DNA of 64,000 bases from Mesobacillus subterraneus (GCF_003937825.1 NZ_RSFW01000014.1:292347-356346); one strand, 5' to 3'. Positions 44,533 through 53,016 are shown, counted from the stretch's first letter. Numbers and translations: made by a program. Notes: generated by a model from the letters alone, not told the origin.

Positions 44533-44751
44533 ATGGCAAAAACACTTGAGTTGCAATTCACGACCGACCTTGGCAAGTACGCTAAACTGACGGTTGACAG
44601 CCCGAAGGAACCGGTTGATCCCGCAGCGGTTAAGCTAGCAATGGAGCAAATCATCGCTTCCAATGCGTTCCTGCCAACGAATGGCACCATCGTTGCCGTT
44701 CACAGCGCACGCGTCGTCGAACGCAACGTATCCGATTACGAACTAGTGTAA
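44533..44751 (+). CDS. DUF2922 small protein
   Basis: 72 aa from the ATG behind AGGAGGTGAAAAAC (an in-frame GTG overlaps that site). L-E-L-Q-F-T-T-D-L-G-K-Y-A-K-L-T-V-D-S-P-K-E-P-V-D and the closing A-R-V-V-E-R-N-V-S-D-Y-E match the DUF2922 family. Lies 36 bp after the DUF1659 gene and before a terminator. Function unknown. Confidence 0.85.
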   Translation: MAKTLELQFTTDLGKYAKLTVDSPKEPVDPAAVKLAMEQIIASNAFLPTNGTIVAVHSARVVERNVSDYELV

Positions 44752-44758
44752 AGAACCA

Positions 44759-44791
44759 GAGCCGGTCTTCTTAACGAGACCGGCTTTTATT
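44759..44791 (+). terminator. Terminator after DUF2922 gene
   Basis: AGCCGGTCT-TCTTAACG-AGACCGGCT followed by TTTATT. The YvrJ gene lies downstream, so it is either partial termination or a separate unit. Confidence 0.85.
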
Positions 44792-44825
44792 AAATCTATT
44801 CCATAAAATAAAGGAGGAAATGCAC

Positions 44826-44963
44826 ATGGAACAGCTGATTCCCTTCATCAGCGAGGTAGGATTCCCGATAGTCGTGACCCTGTACCTGCTTCACCGCATC
44901 GAGGCGAAGCTCGACACAGTCGTCCAATCCATCCAAAGCCTTCCCGCCAGAATGCAGGAATAA
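44826..44963 (+). CDS. yvrJ: YvrJ-family membrane peptide
   Basis: A 45-aa ORF with AAAGGAGGAAATGCAC before its ATG. One membrane helix (LIPFISEVGFPIVVTLYLL) followed by an amphipathic R-I-E-A-K-L-D-T-V-V helix, typical of YvrJ. It completes the DUF1659-DUF2922-YvrJ cassette; the holin-like topology is noted, but the function is unknown. Its TAA stop opens element R7. Confidence 0.85.
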   Translation: MEQLIPFISEVGFPIVVTLYLLHRIEAKLDTVVQSIQSLPARMQE

Positions 44964-45019
44964 AAACAGAGGGACGGTTCTTGTGTTTCGTAAAACACGA
45001 GAACCGTCCCTCTGTTTCA
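44961..45019. repeat. Palindromic element R7
   Basis: TAAAAACAGAGGGACGG ... CCGTCCCTCTGTTTCA; the left TAA is the stop of yvrJ and the right TCA is the TGA stop of the convergent kinase gene. Confidence 0.95.
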
Positions 45020-45655
45020 ACTCCATTTTTCCACGGTATAATCTTCGTTGGAATTTTTAATGACGATATCAAAGTTTTGATGATAAGGATGCATGAATAC
45101 CTCATACTGGATTCTGCGCTGGTCATGGGATTTTCTTAAATACCCAAGATCGCTTCCTCTTTCGGAAACATCACGGCTGCTCCTTCTCACCAACTCGGTT
45201 TCTCCATCAGTATATAAGTATATTTTATAATCATATAAATCGGGATTTGTAAAAGCCATGCTCATGCCTTCTACAATATTGATTTTTTTATCTGAGGATA
45301 GTAACTCACTCTTTGAATAATGGGTCCCTATTGTATAAAAATCAACCCCATCCCTTAGCATATGTACATCTCTTTCAAGAGCAAGTATATTATGAGCAGC
45401 CGGATGACAAGCCGTCATTTTATCATGATGGAGTTCATTCTTATATTCATATTCAATTGAAGTGAACTTTCTAAGATTCGAACCTACAATATAGGAATCT
45501 GTATTCATATAATTCACCTCTGCAGGTTGCAGGAACTTCATAAGATTATATGCAAACGTCGTTTTTCCCGATCCTCCATGCCCGGAAATCCCGACGACGA
45601 CTCTTTTATCGGTACGATTAATCATATTAGCAATCTCTTGTAAAACCTTATCCAT
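45017..45655 (-). CDS. Uridine kinase-like P-loop NTPase
   Basis: 212 aa from the ATG behind AGGAGAGAAT; a 55-codon upstream extension of the frame lacks a start signal and is not protein-like. Walker A G-H-G-G-S-G-K-T-T, then M-N-T-D-S-Y, an H-H-D-K-M segment, I-N-I-V-E-G (Walker B position) and R-R-S-S-R-D-V-S-E-R-G lid, as in uridine kinase/phosphoribulokinase-type enzymes. Substrate unknown. Stop TGA lies in element R7. Confidence 0.78.
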   Translation of the reverse strand: MDKVLQEIANMINRTDKRVVVGISGHGGSGKTTFAYNLMKFLQPAEVNYMNTDSYIVGSNLRKFTSIEYEYKNELHHDKMTACHPAAHNILALERDVHMLRDGVDFYTIGTHYSKSELLSSDKKINIVEGMSMAFTNPDLYDYKIYLYTDGETELVRRSSRDVSERGSDLGYLRKSHDQRRIQYEVFMHPYHQNFDIVIKNSNEDYTVEKWS

Positions 45656-45868
45656 ATTCTCTCCTGCTTCCGCTATTATTCCTTCTTTGCTTTGCTGAAC
45701 AAAAAAAAGCCAGTCTGCCCAACAAACTAAGAATTTATTTCTCCCACAGCTCACAAGTCTGCCTTCTGGATCCTCAACCCAAATGAACTTGCCAAATTCA
45801 CTATCTTCTTTTTCCTTCACAAGTGGTACACATATTTGTTGGGTGGCTTTTTAAACTTTTTATGAGAG

Positions 45869-46104
45869 CTAACGTAATAAAAAGATAAAAGCAACAGCTT
45901 CAATACCTATCCCTAACAAGAATATAAATATTCTTCTTACTATAGACGGAGTAAGTTTATAAATGATTAGTAGGATAACCTCAAATGCATTCGTTGGTAT
46001 ACCCGGCCCAAACTCCTTGAGGTCCTTTTTTTACTGAAAATGGCCATTCATATGCAAAATATCCCCAAAAGTATTAAAAAAACCGAAAAGAAAACTTTAC
46101 CCAT
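45869..46104 (-). pseudogene. Small membrane protein gene with two frameshifts
   Basis: ATG 46104 follows GGAGGAGATAAATAG. The first frame gives MGKVFFSVFLILLGIFCI and then TGA. Continuing with one shift there and a second in the A7 run near 46027-46034 gives Y-E-W-P-F-S-V-K-K, then D-L-K-E-F-G-P-G-I-P-T-N-A-F-E and a second hydrophobic stretch ending I-F-L-L-R before TAG. The intact product would be about 78 aa with two or three membrane helices. Real decay and sequence error cannot be separated. Confidence 0.55.
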
Positions 46105-46141
46105 CTATTTATCTCCTCCTAAACCAAGACGTTGCTTCCCC

Positions 46142-46571
46142 TTACTTCCCCTCGCTTCCACCTCTCAATTCATGAACCTTCAATGACTTACCCATTTCAG
46201 TTCCTGGATAGTATTCGACTTCACAGAAGTAACTCCCTTCCTCTATCCCCTGGTAATTCTCAGAGAAGGTTATTATTCGTTCTCCTAAATCCACTGAAGT
46301 GTGCCCTCCCTTAGAAGATTCAAATATCGAAATCTCACAGTTCCCTTTATATTGTTCCGTTTTATTAGACAAGACATTGGGCAAATCAAATAAAGTATAA
46401 ATAAACACTGACCCTGATAGAAAAATAAACAAGACCAGGATAAATCCATCTTTTACTGGTATTTTATAAGAATCCCCGCTCTTCTTTTTTCCTGATGAGA
46501 CGAAATAGGTAAGCTGACATCCCTACAAAGAAGATTAAAGATAGGATTAGTATATAGAAATATTGGTTCAA
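46142..46571 (-). pseudogene. Membrane-anchored protein gene with a G-run frameshift
   Basis: TTG 46571 follows AAGGAGCTGCC. It opens NQYFYILILSLIFFVGMSAY (one membrane helix) and RLIRKKEERG, then runs into a stop. Removing one G from GGGG lets the frame continue D-S-Y-K-I-P-V-K-D-G, a second membrane helix and an extracellular domain of about 70 residues ending at 46142. In the present sequence only the last 96 codons are open, without a good start. It lies next to two other broken small membrane genes. Confidence 0.55.
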
Positions 46572-46668
46572 TTAAAGGCAGCTCCTTCCTATTGGGACAC
46601 AATCATGTCTATTGCTTCATTTGCAGATCGGCTGACGATCTTCAGCTTTCTTTTTAAAAGAAAACCGC

Positions 46669-46835
46669 TTATCGCCTGGTTATTACTTTAACCACTATGT
46701 AAATAAAGCCGAATACCAGAAATGAATAAGCGATCACCAAGATTGCTCAACTTCTTGGATTTCTTTACCTTGTGTCATGATTATCAGAAGAATCCTTGAA
46801 AGAATCATGATAATACCTATTAGATATCTGCCCAT
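46669..46835 (-). pseudogene. Two-helix membrane peptide gene with a frameshift
   Basis: ATG 46835 (GGGAGCAGTAAAA upstream) opens MGRYLIGIIMILSRILLIIM, a first hydrophobic segment and an acidic loop, then stops at TGG-TGA. A shift at that point gives L-V-I-A-Y-S-F-L-V-F-G-F-I-Y-I-V-V-K-V-I-T-R-R, a second helix with a basic end. Alternatively two separate tiny peptides. The region 46836-47047 shows nothing I can support. Confidence 0.4.
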
Positions 46836-47047
46836 TTTTACTGCTCCCTTAATAAAACCGTTTGATGAGTGTCTAACAAGAAAACAACACAAAAATGCGT
46901 TAACCCGACCTGGATCAACGCTGTCTATATTGGTTATGACTTATTTTTTCACAGAAATGCTGCTGCTTATACAATACAAACAAATGTGCTTTGTGGCAGC
47001 CAACAAAAAGCATACATTAGTTGACATAAGCCACTCCAGTTCTTAAA

Positions 47048-47707
47048 TCAAACACTTTTCACCTTAGTTTCCAAGAGGGAGGGAAGGAGGTCATTGATGT
47101 TGCTAAATACTTGATTCGGTTGAAGGGTAAACTCACTTGTCTGATAATTTGGCAGCCAATGTACTCCGATTGTATGCACTCCCGCTTGGTTCCCAGCCAT
47201 AATATCTGCATCACTGTCTCCCAGGAAGACCGCCTCATTGTGCGACACGTTCAGAACGTCTAACGCTTTGATTATACCTTCTGGATGGGGTTTTGGAAAC
47301 TCCACGTCATCGCCTGTGATAATCACATCAAAGATATTATTTAATCCAAGACAATCCAAAGATATATCAAGACTCCTTCTTGCTTTTCCGGTGACGATTC
47401 CAAGTTGATATCCATTTGTTTTTAATTGTCCCAGCAATGCGCTGATTTCCTCATTATTTTGAACGAGATCGTGTCGTTCTTTATAGACTTGATAATATAA
47501 TTCAATCGCTTGATCCAATTTACTATTCTTTAAGTTTTCACGGATAATCCCAGTCTCCGAGGGCCCGAACATAGCCTTGATCTCTTCTGTTGTTACCACT
47601 CGATTATCAAAGTTTTTGAATACCGTTTCAAATGCCTCGAAACACACCGGCAAAGTATCAGCCAGAGTTCCATCAAAGTCAAAAATAACTGCTTTAATCT
47701 CAATCAC
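47048..47707 (-). CDS. HAD-superfamily hydrolase (phosphoglycolate phosphatase type)
   Basis: 219 aa; motif I F-D-F-D-G-T-L-A-D-T at residues 9-18, a helical cap (about 20-85), motif II V-T-G-K, motif III K-P-H-P-E-G and motif IV G-D-S-D-A-D-I. These match subfamily IA enzymes such as PpaX, Gph or beta-phosphoglucomutase. The start is GTG (47707) with a weak AATGGGAT site. No substrate is indicated by neighbours. Confidence 0.85.
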   Translation of the reverse strand: MIEIKAVIFDFDGTLADTLPVCFEAFETVFKNFDNRVVTTEEIKAMFGPSETGIIRENLKNSKLDQAIELYYQVYKERHDLVQNNEEISALLGQLKTNGYQLGIVTGKARRSLDISLDCLGLNNIFDVIITGDDVEFPKPHPEGIIKALDVLNVSHNEAVFLGDSDADIMAGNQAGVHTIGVHWLPNYQTSEFTLQPNQVFSNINDLLPSLLETKVKSV

Positions 47708-47794
47708 ATCCCATTTTTTCTTTTACAAACTATGTATTCCATAAAAAGTAAGGAAATCCTACCTGAATAAGCGTGATCTATTTAATTAAATTAC

Positions 47795-48271
47795 TCACCT
47801 GCCCTTATGCACCATTAACAACAATCCAGCAAGCCCTGCTTCTGAAACGACCTTGATTCCATTTCTTTTTAATAAAGCAGCGTTAACCCCATCTCCCGAG
47901 ATTTTTTTACCCTGAAATTCCCCATTATAAATACTGGAACTTCCGCAGGACGGGCTGAACTCCTTAAGTACCACCGTATCGACCTGGAGCTCTTGAGCGA
48001 TTCGCAGAGTATTGTAAGCTCCCTTTATATATAACTCTGTAACATCTCTTCCCGACCTTTCAATGACTTTGGCTTTCATGTCCAGAACATCATTCCCGTC
48101 ACCGCCTACAATCTCGGCAGGTTCCCTTGGAGTCGAAAAACCGCCAAGCAATTCAGGGCACACAGCAACCGCTTTATTCTCAGCGATCATCTGCCGGATC
48201 TTACTGTTTAAACAATGTGTCCCGTTATACCTTACCTCCAACCCCGCTAAACAAGAACTAACCAATATCAT
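47795..48271 (-). CDS. DUF523-family protein
   Basis: 158 aa, beginning I-L-V-S-S-C-L-A-G-x-x-x-R-Y-N-G, with V-A-V-C-P-E-L-L-G-G, P-R-x-P-A-E-I and L-K-E-F-S-P-S-C-G. These cysteine-containing blocks define DUF523, a family sometimes associated with metal or sulfur chemistry. Start behind AGGGGGGAGTAAG. Cytosolic. Function unknown. Confidence 0.88.
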   Translation of the reverse strand: MILVSSCLAGLEVRYNGTHCLNSKIRQMIAENKAVAVCPELLGGFSTPREPAEIVGGDGNDVLDMKAKVIERSGRDVTELYIKGAYNTLRIAQELQVDTVVLKEFSPSCGSSSIYNGEFQGKKISGDGVNAALLKRNGIKVVSEAGLAGLLLMVHKGR

Positions 48272-48375
48272 CTTACTCCCCCCTATAAAAGAAACAGCCC
48301 AATGCAGGACTGCCCATATAGTTGTAAAAACGCACTGATATCAAGCTTCATATCAATTTAATCAAACGTTTGATT

Positions 48376-48436
48376 AAAACACGGGGACGGTTCTCCTGTT
48401 TTTGGAAAAACACGAGAACCGTCCCTCTGTTTTTTA
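48376..48436. repeat. Palindromic element R8
   Basis: AAAACACGGGGACGGTTCTC ... GAGAACCGTCCCTCTGTTTTTTA, loop TTTTTGGAAAAA. The right end contains the TAA stop of the minus-strand AraC gene. Confidence 0.95.
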
Positions 48437-49294
48437 TTTCACCGGTATCCACACTTCGGAGTAATAGTCCGGGTCCGTCGGGTTTCCGGCTGTGTACACT
48501 TCGAGATCTGGAGTGCCGGCATGTTGATATCCATTGGCCGGGAACCATTCGGTGAAGATTTGCTTCCATACCTTTTGAATCGCATCTGGCATCGGGCCAT
48601 GGACCTCGAAGATTGCCCATCTGGATGCCGGTATCTCCATTTTCGAATAACCATCAGGTGTTTCACCATCGCAGGCTGCCGCCACCCAATAATCCATCTG
48701 CTTTTCCTTTACCTTGCTTTGGTCCACACAGACCCCAAGCAATCCTTTTACCGTTCCATTGTTATTGCAAAGCAAAAAGTCGCTCGTGCCATCGTGATTC
48801 GCTTTGCCCCACATTTTTGGAATGCCGGCCGTGTTTTCTCCATTGGCATAAGAAAATGATTCTTTCACACCAATCACTTCAAAAGCTTCCAACTCCACCA
48901 CTCTGTACTGCATCGGTTCGACTCCTTTCAAACTCACCTGGATTCCCAGGCGGCCATATGAATTCAGCTTCCCCGCGAACTTCCGCGCTTCACTTGGCGA
49001 AATGCCATGCTGCCTGCGGAAAGCCTTCGTAAAAGCTTCGGGAGTATCGTAGCCATATTTCAGCGCAAGATCAATGATTTTCACGTCCGTGCTGCCCAGC
49101 TCATGAGCCGCCAGCGTCAATCGCCTCCGTCTCATGTATTCGCTGACGGAACTGTCCGTCAAAATGGAAAACGTGCGCTGAAAATGAAAGGGTGATGAAT
49201 TCGCTACTCTCGCAATCTCTTCAATTGTGATGTCCTCCAGCAAATGCTCCTCCATATAATCAATCGCCCGCTGCAACGCCTCTATCCACGCCAT
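48434..49294 (-). CDS. AraC regulator with GyrI-like ligand domain, paralog A
   Basis: 286 aa from the ATG behind GGGAGTGAGTCAT (an in-frame GTG lies three codons earlier). Two N-terminal helix-turn-helix motifs (ITIEEIARVANSSPFHFQRTF and LALKYGYDTPEAFTKAF) and a C-terminal GyrI-like/BmrR-like small-molecule domain (E-x-M-Q-Y-R-V-V-E ... W-A-I-F-E-V-H-G-P). This is the architecture of Rob/TipAS-like drug-responsive regulators. A paralog lies at 53524-54396. Target unknown. Confidence 0.87.
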   Translation of the reverse strand: MAWIEALQRAIDYMEEHLLEDITIEEIARVANSSPFHFQRTFSILTDSSVSEYMRRRRLTLAAHELGSTDVKIIDLALKYGYDTPEAFTKAFRRQHGISPSEARKFAGKLNSYGRLGIQVSLKGVEPMQYRVVELEAFEVIGVKESFSYANGENTAGIPKMWGKANHDGTSDFLLCNNNGTVKGLLGVCVDQSKVKEKQMDYWVAAACDGETPDGYSKMEIPASRWAIFEVHGPMPDAIQKVWKQIFTEWFPANGYQHAGTPDLEVYTAGNPTDPDYYSEVWIPVK

Positions 49295-49460
49295 ATGACT
49301 CACTCCCTTATCATCATCCTATCAAGGATCCCATTCATACTCCGGTCATTTTCTGCTCACTTTTGTCAGTATGTAACATTAGCCACTAAACATCGCTTTC
49401 CCTTCTTTTTGTCATGAAAAAGACTCGGGAGATGCCGAGATTCATGATAATCATCATGAA

Positions 49461-49519
49461 GAAACAGAGGGACGGTTCTCCTGTTTTTGGAAAAACACGA
49501 GAACCGTCCCTCTGTTTTA
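49461..49519. repeat. Palindromic element R9
   Basis: GAAACAGAGGGACGG ... CCGTCCCTCTGTTTTA, loop TTTTTGGAAAAA; the right end contains the TAA stop of the YwaF-like gene. Confidence 0.95.
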
Positions 49520-50242
49520 TTTATAAATCGCCTTCAACTTACGGCGATTTTCCATTTTGATCAGCTGCCACATCGGTGCGTACGTGATGCTGAAGACAAT
49601 CAGTGCCGCTGCTTCAAGGTTGAGATAGTAGAGAATTCCGCTGCCGAAGAACGATAGGATGGTTTTCGATTCGGTCGGACTTGCCAGGTAAAAGTAGTTC
49701 GTATCGAAGAGCAGGTTAAAAAAGAAGATTGGCACAGCCGCGAGATTGACGACGAGAAAAGTGAACAGAATGGCTTTCCGGGGAACTCTGTAGCCTTCGA
49801 AAAGGATGAAATACAACGCGGCGATCGGGATGGCAGAATGGTGAAGGAAGTACTCGATATAGTGGAAATGAGGAAAAACATAGGACATTTCAGGTGTGAC
49901 CATGGCCAAAATGGCCGGCAGGGTGCCGATGAAGTACAGAACATAAAAGCCTTTCACACTCTTTTTCAGGAAAATGTAAATCGCCAGGAACGAACTCATC
50001 GAACAGAGGTGCAAAGGCAAATCGCCAATTTCCCATTGCCCCGTCAAAATCAGCCACGACTGGGCCGACACCTCACACACCACCAACGTCCAGAAAATCG
50101 ACCATTTTAAAATATTTTTATAAGGCATAAGCCTTTCGCGAAAAAGCACCAGAGCCAGACAAACAGCAAAGAACAAACCAAGCGTAAACAAATGACTCGG
50201 CGAAAACAACACAAAGCCCTGCATCCCCGTAACAGAAAACAA
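49517..50242 (-). CDS. ywaF: Integral membrane protein of the YwaF/TIGR02206 family
   Basis: 241 aa when started at the TTG behind GAGAGGGGGGATTCATC; an upstream reading frame runs through a half palindromic element and is not protein-like. About six membrane helices, with the family's F-V-L-F-S-P-S-H-L start, W-x-L-P-L-H-L-C-S-M-S-type block (IGDLPLHLCSMSSFLA) and H-F-H-Y-I-E-Y-F-L-H-H. Length agrees with YwaF of B. subtilis. Function unknown. TAA stop lies in element R9. Confidence 0.83.
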   Translation of the reverse strand: MFSVTGMQGFVLFSPSHLFTLGLFFAVCLALVLFRERLMPYKNILKWSIFWTLVVCEVSAQSWLILTGQWEIGDLPLHLCSMSSFLAIYIFLKKSVKGFYVLYFIGTLPAILAMVTPEMSYVFPHFHYIEYFLHHSAIPIAALYFILFEGYRVPRKAILFTFLVVNLAAVPIFFFNLLFDTNYFYLASPTESKTILSFFGSGILYYLNLEAAALIVFSITYAPMWQLIKMENRRKLKAIYK

Positions 50243-50320
50243 GATGAATCCCCCCTCTCCACGCAAAAACCTGTTACCAATAAATGTATTCGAGGAATAG
50301 GGATTTAGAAACATGTCCGG

Positions 50321-50350
50321 AACACGGGGACGGTTCTCCTGTTTTTGGAA
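50321..50350. repeat. Palindromic element R10 (half copy)
   Basis: AACACGGGGACGGTTCTCCT plus TGTTTTTGG, only one arm and the loop. It lies upstream of the YwaF-like gene. Confidence 0.85.
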
Positions 50351-50406
50351 ATTCAACACAGCATCCACTTTTTTCGCCAAGACACTAAGAGACAGATGCC
50401 ACTCAA

Positions 50407-50455
50407 TAAAAAAAAGGAATGGTCCCCTTGCATCAAACACAAGAGTACCATTCCA
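50407..50455 (-). terminator. Terminator of AI-2E-type permease gene
   Basis: Minus strand GGAATGGT ... ACCATTCC with a 24-base loop region followed by eight T. It begins directly after the stop codon. Confidence 0.75.
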
Positions 50456-50457
50456 TA

Positions 50458-51540
50458 TCAAGTAATAATTTTATCTTCACGTTTTCTCAGTTTGTATATT
50501 TTCCAAAAGTCCTTAATCAGCACCCTCAAGACTGAGTACAGAGGGACAGCAATCAGAATGCCAACGAAACCATAAAGCGAGCCTCCTACCAGAAGCAGCA
50601 AAATGACGATCGCTGGATGGAGATGAAGCTTCTTCCCCATGATGTATGGGGAAATCAGATTGCTTTGGAGCTGCTGAACGATCAGCGTCAGGATAATGAC
50701 TTTCACTACCATTCCCGGACTATCAAGCAGGGCGACGAGCAACGCAGGTATGATTCCCAAAATCGGGCCAAAAAAGGGAATGATTTCGAGGATCAGCGGA
50801 AATAGCGCCAGTGCCAGCCGATATTCGATGCCGATCACCCAAAAGCCTATATACATCAGCACACCGACACTAACAGCAACCAGAAATTGACCAATCACAT
50901 AAGTGGATAATGTTTGATCGACATCTTCCAAAATTTCATTTCCCTCTTCTTCATATCCTGCAGGAATCATTTTTTGGAAACTCGCCTTTATTTTCCCCTC
51001 ATCCCTCAGCAGGAAGAATAATAAAAATGGAACCACGACCAAAATCACTGCAACATTGGTGACCGCGTTTAAGATCCCAAAGATTGTCTCTCCTGTATTT
51101 TCGAAAATGGAACTGATATAATTAACTGCTTTTTCCTCTAAATCTGCATCTTCAATAAAGCTAATATTATAGCTTTCAAGAATTTCCCCAGGCTGACTCG
51201 AAAGCTCGGTAACGCGTTCAGGGAAATCCTCTGTAAGATCCTTCATCTGCGAAGCCAGCACGGAGCCGCCAAAATAAATCGCTGCAAACCCACCCGCTGC
51301 CAGTACAATAAACAAAACGATGACACTCCATGCCCTGGAAAGGAACCTAGACAAAAAATGGACAACCGGACGGAGCAAATAATAGAATAACCCAGACAAA
51401 ATCAAAGGAAAAAAAATCGTCGCAATAAACTCCTGCAACGGATTCACAATGTATCCAATCTTACCTAAATAATAAAGCGTGACCACCACGATCAAAGCCC
51501 CAGTAGCATACTGAAAAAATGGCTTATTAATCCACAACAT
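50458..51540 (-). CDS. AI-2E-family membrane transporter
   Basis: 360 aa from the ATG behind GGGGGTTTTT. Seven or eight membrane segments in the PF01594 pattern: a first pair, a large extracytoplasmic loop with D-L-T-E-D-F-P-E-R, and a C-terminal group with P-F-F-G-P-I-L-G-I-I-P-A. Members include B. subtilis YtvI/YdbI, TqsA and Na+/H+ antiporter-like proteins, so the substrate is open. Confidence 0.85.
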   Translation of the reverse strand: MLWINKPFFQYATGALIVVVTLYYLGKIGYIVNPLQEFIATIFFPLILSGLFYYLLRPVVHFLSRFLSRAWSVIVLFIVLAAGGFAAIYFGGSVLASQMKDLTEDFPERVTELSSQPGEILESYNISFIEDADLEEKAVNYISSIFENTGETIFGILNAVTNVAVILVVVPFLLFFLLRDEGKIKASFQKMIPAGYEEEGNEILEDVDQTLSTYVIGQFLVAVSVGVLMYIGFWVIGIEYRLALALFPLILEIIPFFGPILGIIPALLVALLDSPGMVVKVIILTLIVQQLQSNLISPYIMGKKLHLHPAIVILLLLVGGSLYGFVGILIAVPLYSVLRVLIKDFWKIYKLRKREDKIIT

Positions 51541-51591
51541 AAAAACCCCCGACAACTGTCATCTATTAGACCTTACCCGAACAAGGCAAGG

Positions 51592-51700
51592 TAAAACAGA
51601 GGGACGGTTCTCCTGTTTTTGGCAGTTCACGAACACAGAGGGACGGTTCTCCTGTTTTTAACATATCACGAACACATGGGACGTTTCTCGCGTTCAGGAT
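51592..51700. repeat. Palindromic element R11: three direct half copies
   Basis: The left arm (GGGACGGTTCTCCTGTTTTT) is repeated head to tail with GGGACG at 51601, 51640 and 51678 (steps 39 and 38); the third is degenerate (GGGACGTTTCTCGCG). No right arm follows, so no palindrome forms. Confidence 0.9.
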
Positions 51701-51924
51701 TCCAATTGAGCTTAAAACCATTTTGAAACCAACGCTCGCTTGGTTGTCTATAAAACTTCTTTATTGGATATTAAAACATTTAACCTGCTGATTGCTTGAT
51801 ATGTGTATTACACAACTTGCATCCGCCCTTTTGAAATGCCGTAAAACTCCCCCTCACTCGCACCTTAGTAATATTGTCTTCATAGTATAAAAGTCTCAAA
51901 AACTGGAAATCACACCATCTTTAC

Positions 51925-51953
51925 TTTACATATTTTTCCTAAACTCTTAATAT
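51925..51953 (+). promoter_or_regulatory. Sigma-A promoter of lipoprotein gene
   Basis: TTTACA, 17 bp, TAATAT; transcription would start about 40 bp upstream of the ATG. The remainder of 51701-51924 shows no supported feature. Confidence 0.6.
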
Positions 51954-52001
51954 CAAAAAAGTACGGTCTGAATTTTTACATATAACGGAGGTAGTCAAAG
52001 A

Positions 52002-52889
52002 ATGAAAATCAAGCTTATGGGCCTATCTTTGTTGGCAATGCTCATCATTGCAGGCTGCAGCGCTGAGCCGACCGCTGAAAAGAAGGAGCCACTTAAAGTT
52101 GAACCAGTGGAAATTTCTGAGGAAGAATATCCGAATAAAATCGAAGAGTTGAACAAGTCCTTGGACCAAGGCTTCAAAGACCTTAATTCGGTTGCACAGG
52201 AGGATCCCAATGACAAAAGCCGGGAGAAGCGCCTGATTGAAAAAGTCGATTTTATCGAAAAAACGGTTAACGGTTATAAATCGATTATCGCTCCGGATAA
52301 GTATAAGGAAGTCCATGATCAATACCTTTCAGCTATGAAACATTACGACGAGGGTATTGCCCTGATTCGCCAATCGATTGAGAAGCGAGATGATAAGCTT
52401 TGGAAGCAGGGAAATGAGCCCATCAAAGAAGGCTTCGACCTTTGGGTGGCGGCATACTACGAGCTGCAGGATCTTCTCCCGATCGGAGATGGAACGATCA
52501 CAGCCAAGGACTTGAAAGCTCTTGATGCAGCAGCCGGCATCGACCGCGATTCAGTATGGGCCAATATCTCTGAAGACGGGAAGGAATTAGTCGGGAAATG
52601 GGGGCCTGAGGGCTCCACTCCTTCGATTGTTTTACATCAAGATGGCAGCTATGAAGGTTATTCCAATGGCACGTACCCTTCTAAGGATGATTTGTTTACT
52701 GGTACATGGAAATACGATCACGAAAAAGGCGCTCTGTACTTTACGAATGATGAAGCCGTTTCCGGCGGAAAAACATTAACCGATTTCCGAAAAACTGCCA
52801 TCATGGGCATCCAGTCCTTTAAGGATGGACAAATGAGGCTATTGGATGTAGAGTCTCTCAATGAATTTCTCTATGTAAAAATGGACTAA
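52002..52889 (+). CDS. Lipoprotein with coiled-coil and lipocalin-like C-terminal region (DUF3994-like)
   Basis: 295 aa. Lipoprotein signal peptide with lipobox I-A-G-C (Cys at residue 19), a helical, charged middle region (about 30-170) and a C-terminal beta-rich domain (about 190-290; G-K-W-G-P-E-G-S-T-P-S, G-T-W-K-Y-D). The layout resembles DUF3994 proteins of Bacillaceae. Anchored to the outer membrane face. Start behind CGGAGGTAGTCAAAGA. TAA stop opens element R12. Confidence 0.75.
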   Translation: MKIKLMGLSLLAMLIIAGCSAEPTAEKKEPLKVEPVEISEEEYPNKIEELNKSLDQGFKDLNSVAQEDPNDKSREKRLIEKVDFIEKTVNGYKSIIAPDKYKEVHDQYLSAMKHYDEGIALIRQSIEKRDDKLWKQGNEPIKEGFDLWVAAYYELQDLLPIGDGTITAKDLKALDAAAGIDRDSVWANISEDGKELVGKWGPEGSTPSIVLHQDGSYEGYSNGTYPSKDDLFTGTWKYDHEKGALYFTNDEAVSGGKTLTDFRKTAIMGIQSFKDGQMRLLDVESLNEFLYVKMD

Positions 52890-52946
52890 ATCACAGGGAC
52901 GGTTCTTGTGTTTTTCCAAAAACAGGAGAACCGTCCCTCTGTTTCA
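52887..52946. repeat. Palindromic element R12
   Basis: TAAATCACAGGGACGG ... CCGTCCCTCTGTTTCA, loop TTTTTCCAAAAA. It begins with the TAA stop of the lipoprotein gene. Confidence 0.95.
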
Positions 52947-53016
52947 ATTCCTTTTAATTCCCAGCGGAGTTTTATATGATTAGTATACAAGTACATACAA
53001 ATTGGAGGGATTTTGA

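Noticed and set aside
45656..45820. 55-codon N-terminal extension of the uridine-kinase-like protein
   Set aside because: No ribosome binding site upstream; AGGAGAGAAT sits directly before the internal ATG and the Walker A motif then falls at the usual distance from the N-terminus.
46777..47046. Plus-strand 89-codon frame
   Set aside because: No ribosome binding site, opposite to a better-supported (broken) minus-strand peptide gene.
50243..50461. N-terminal extension of the YwaF-like frame
   Set aside because: Runs through half element R10 and lacks a start signal; family members begin near FVLFSPSH.
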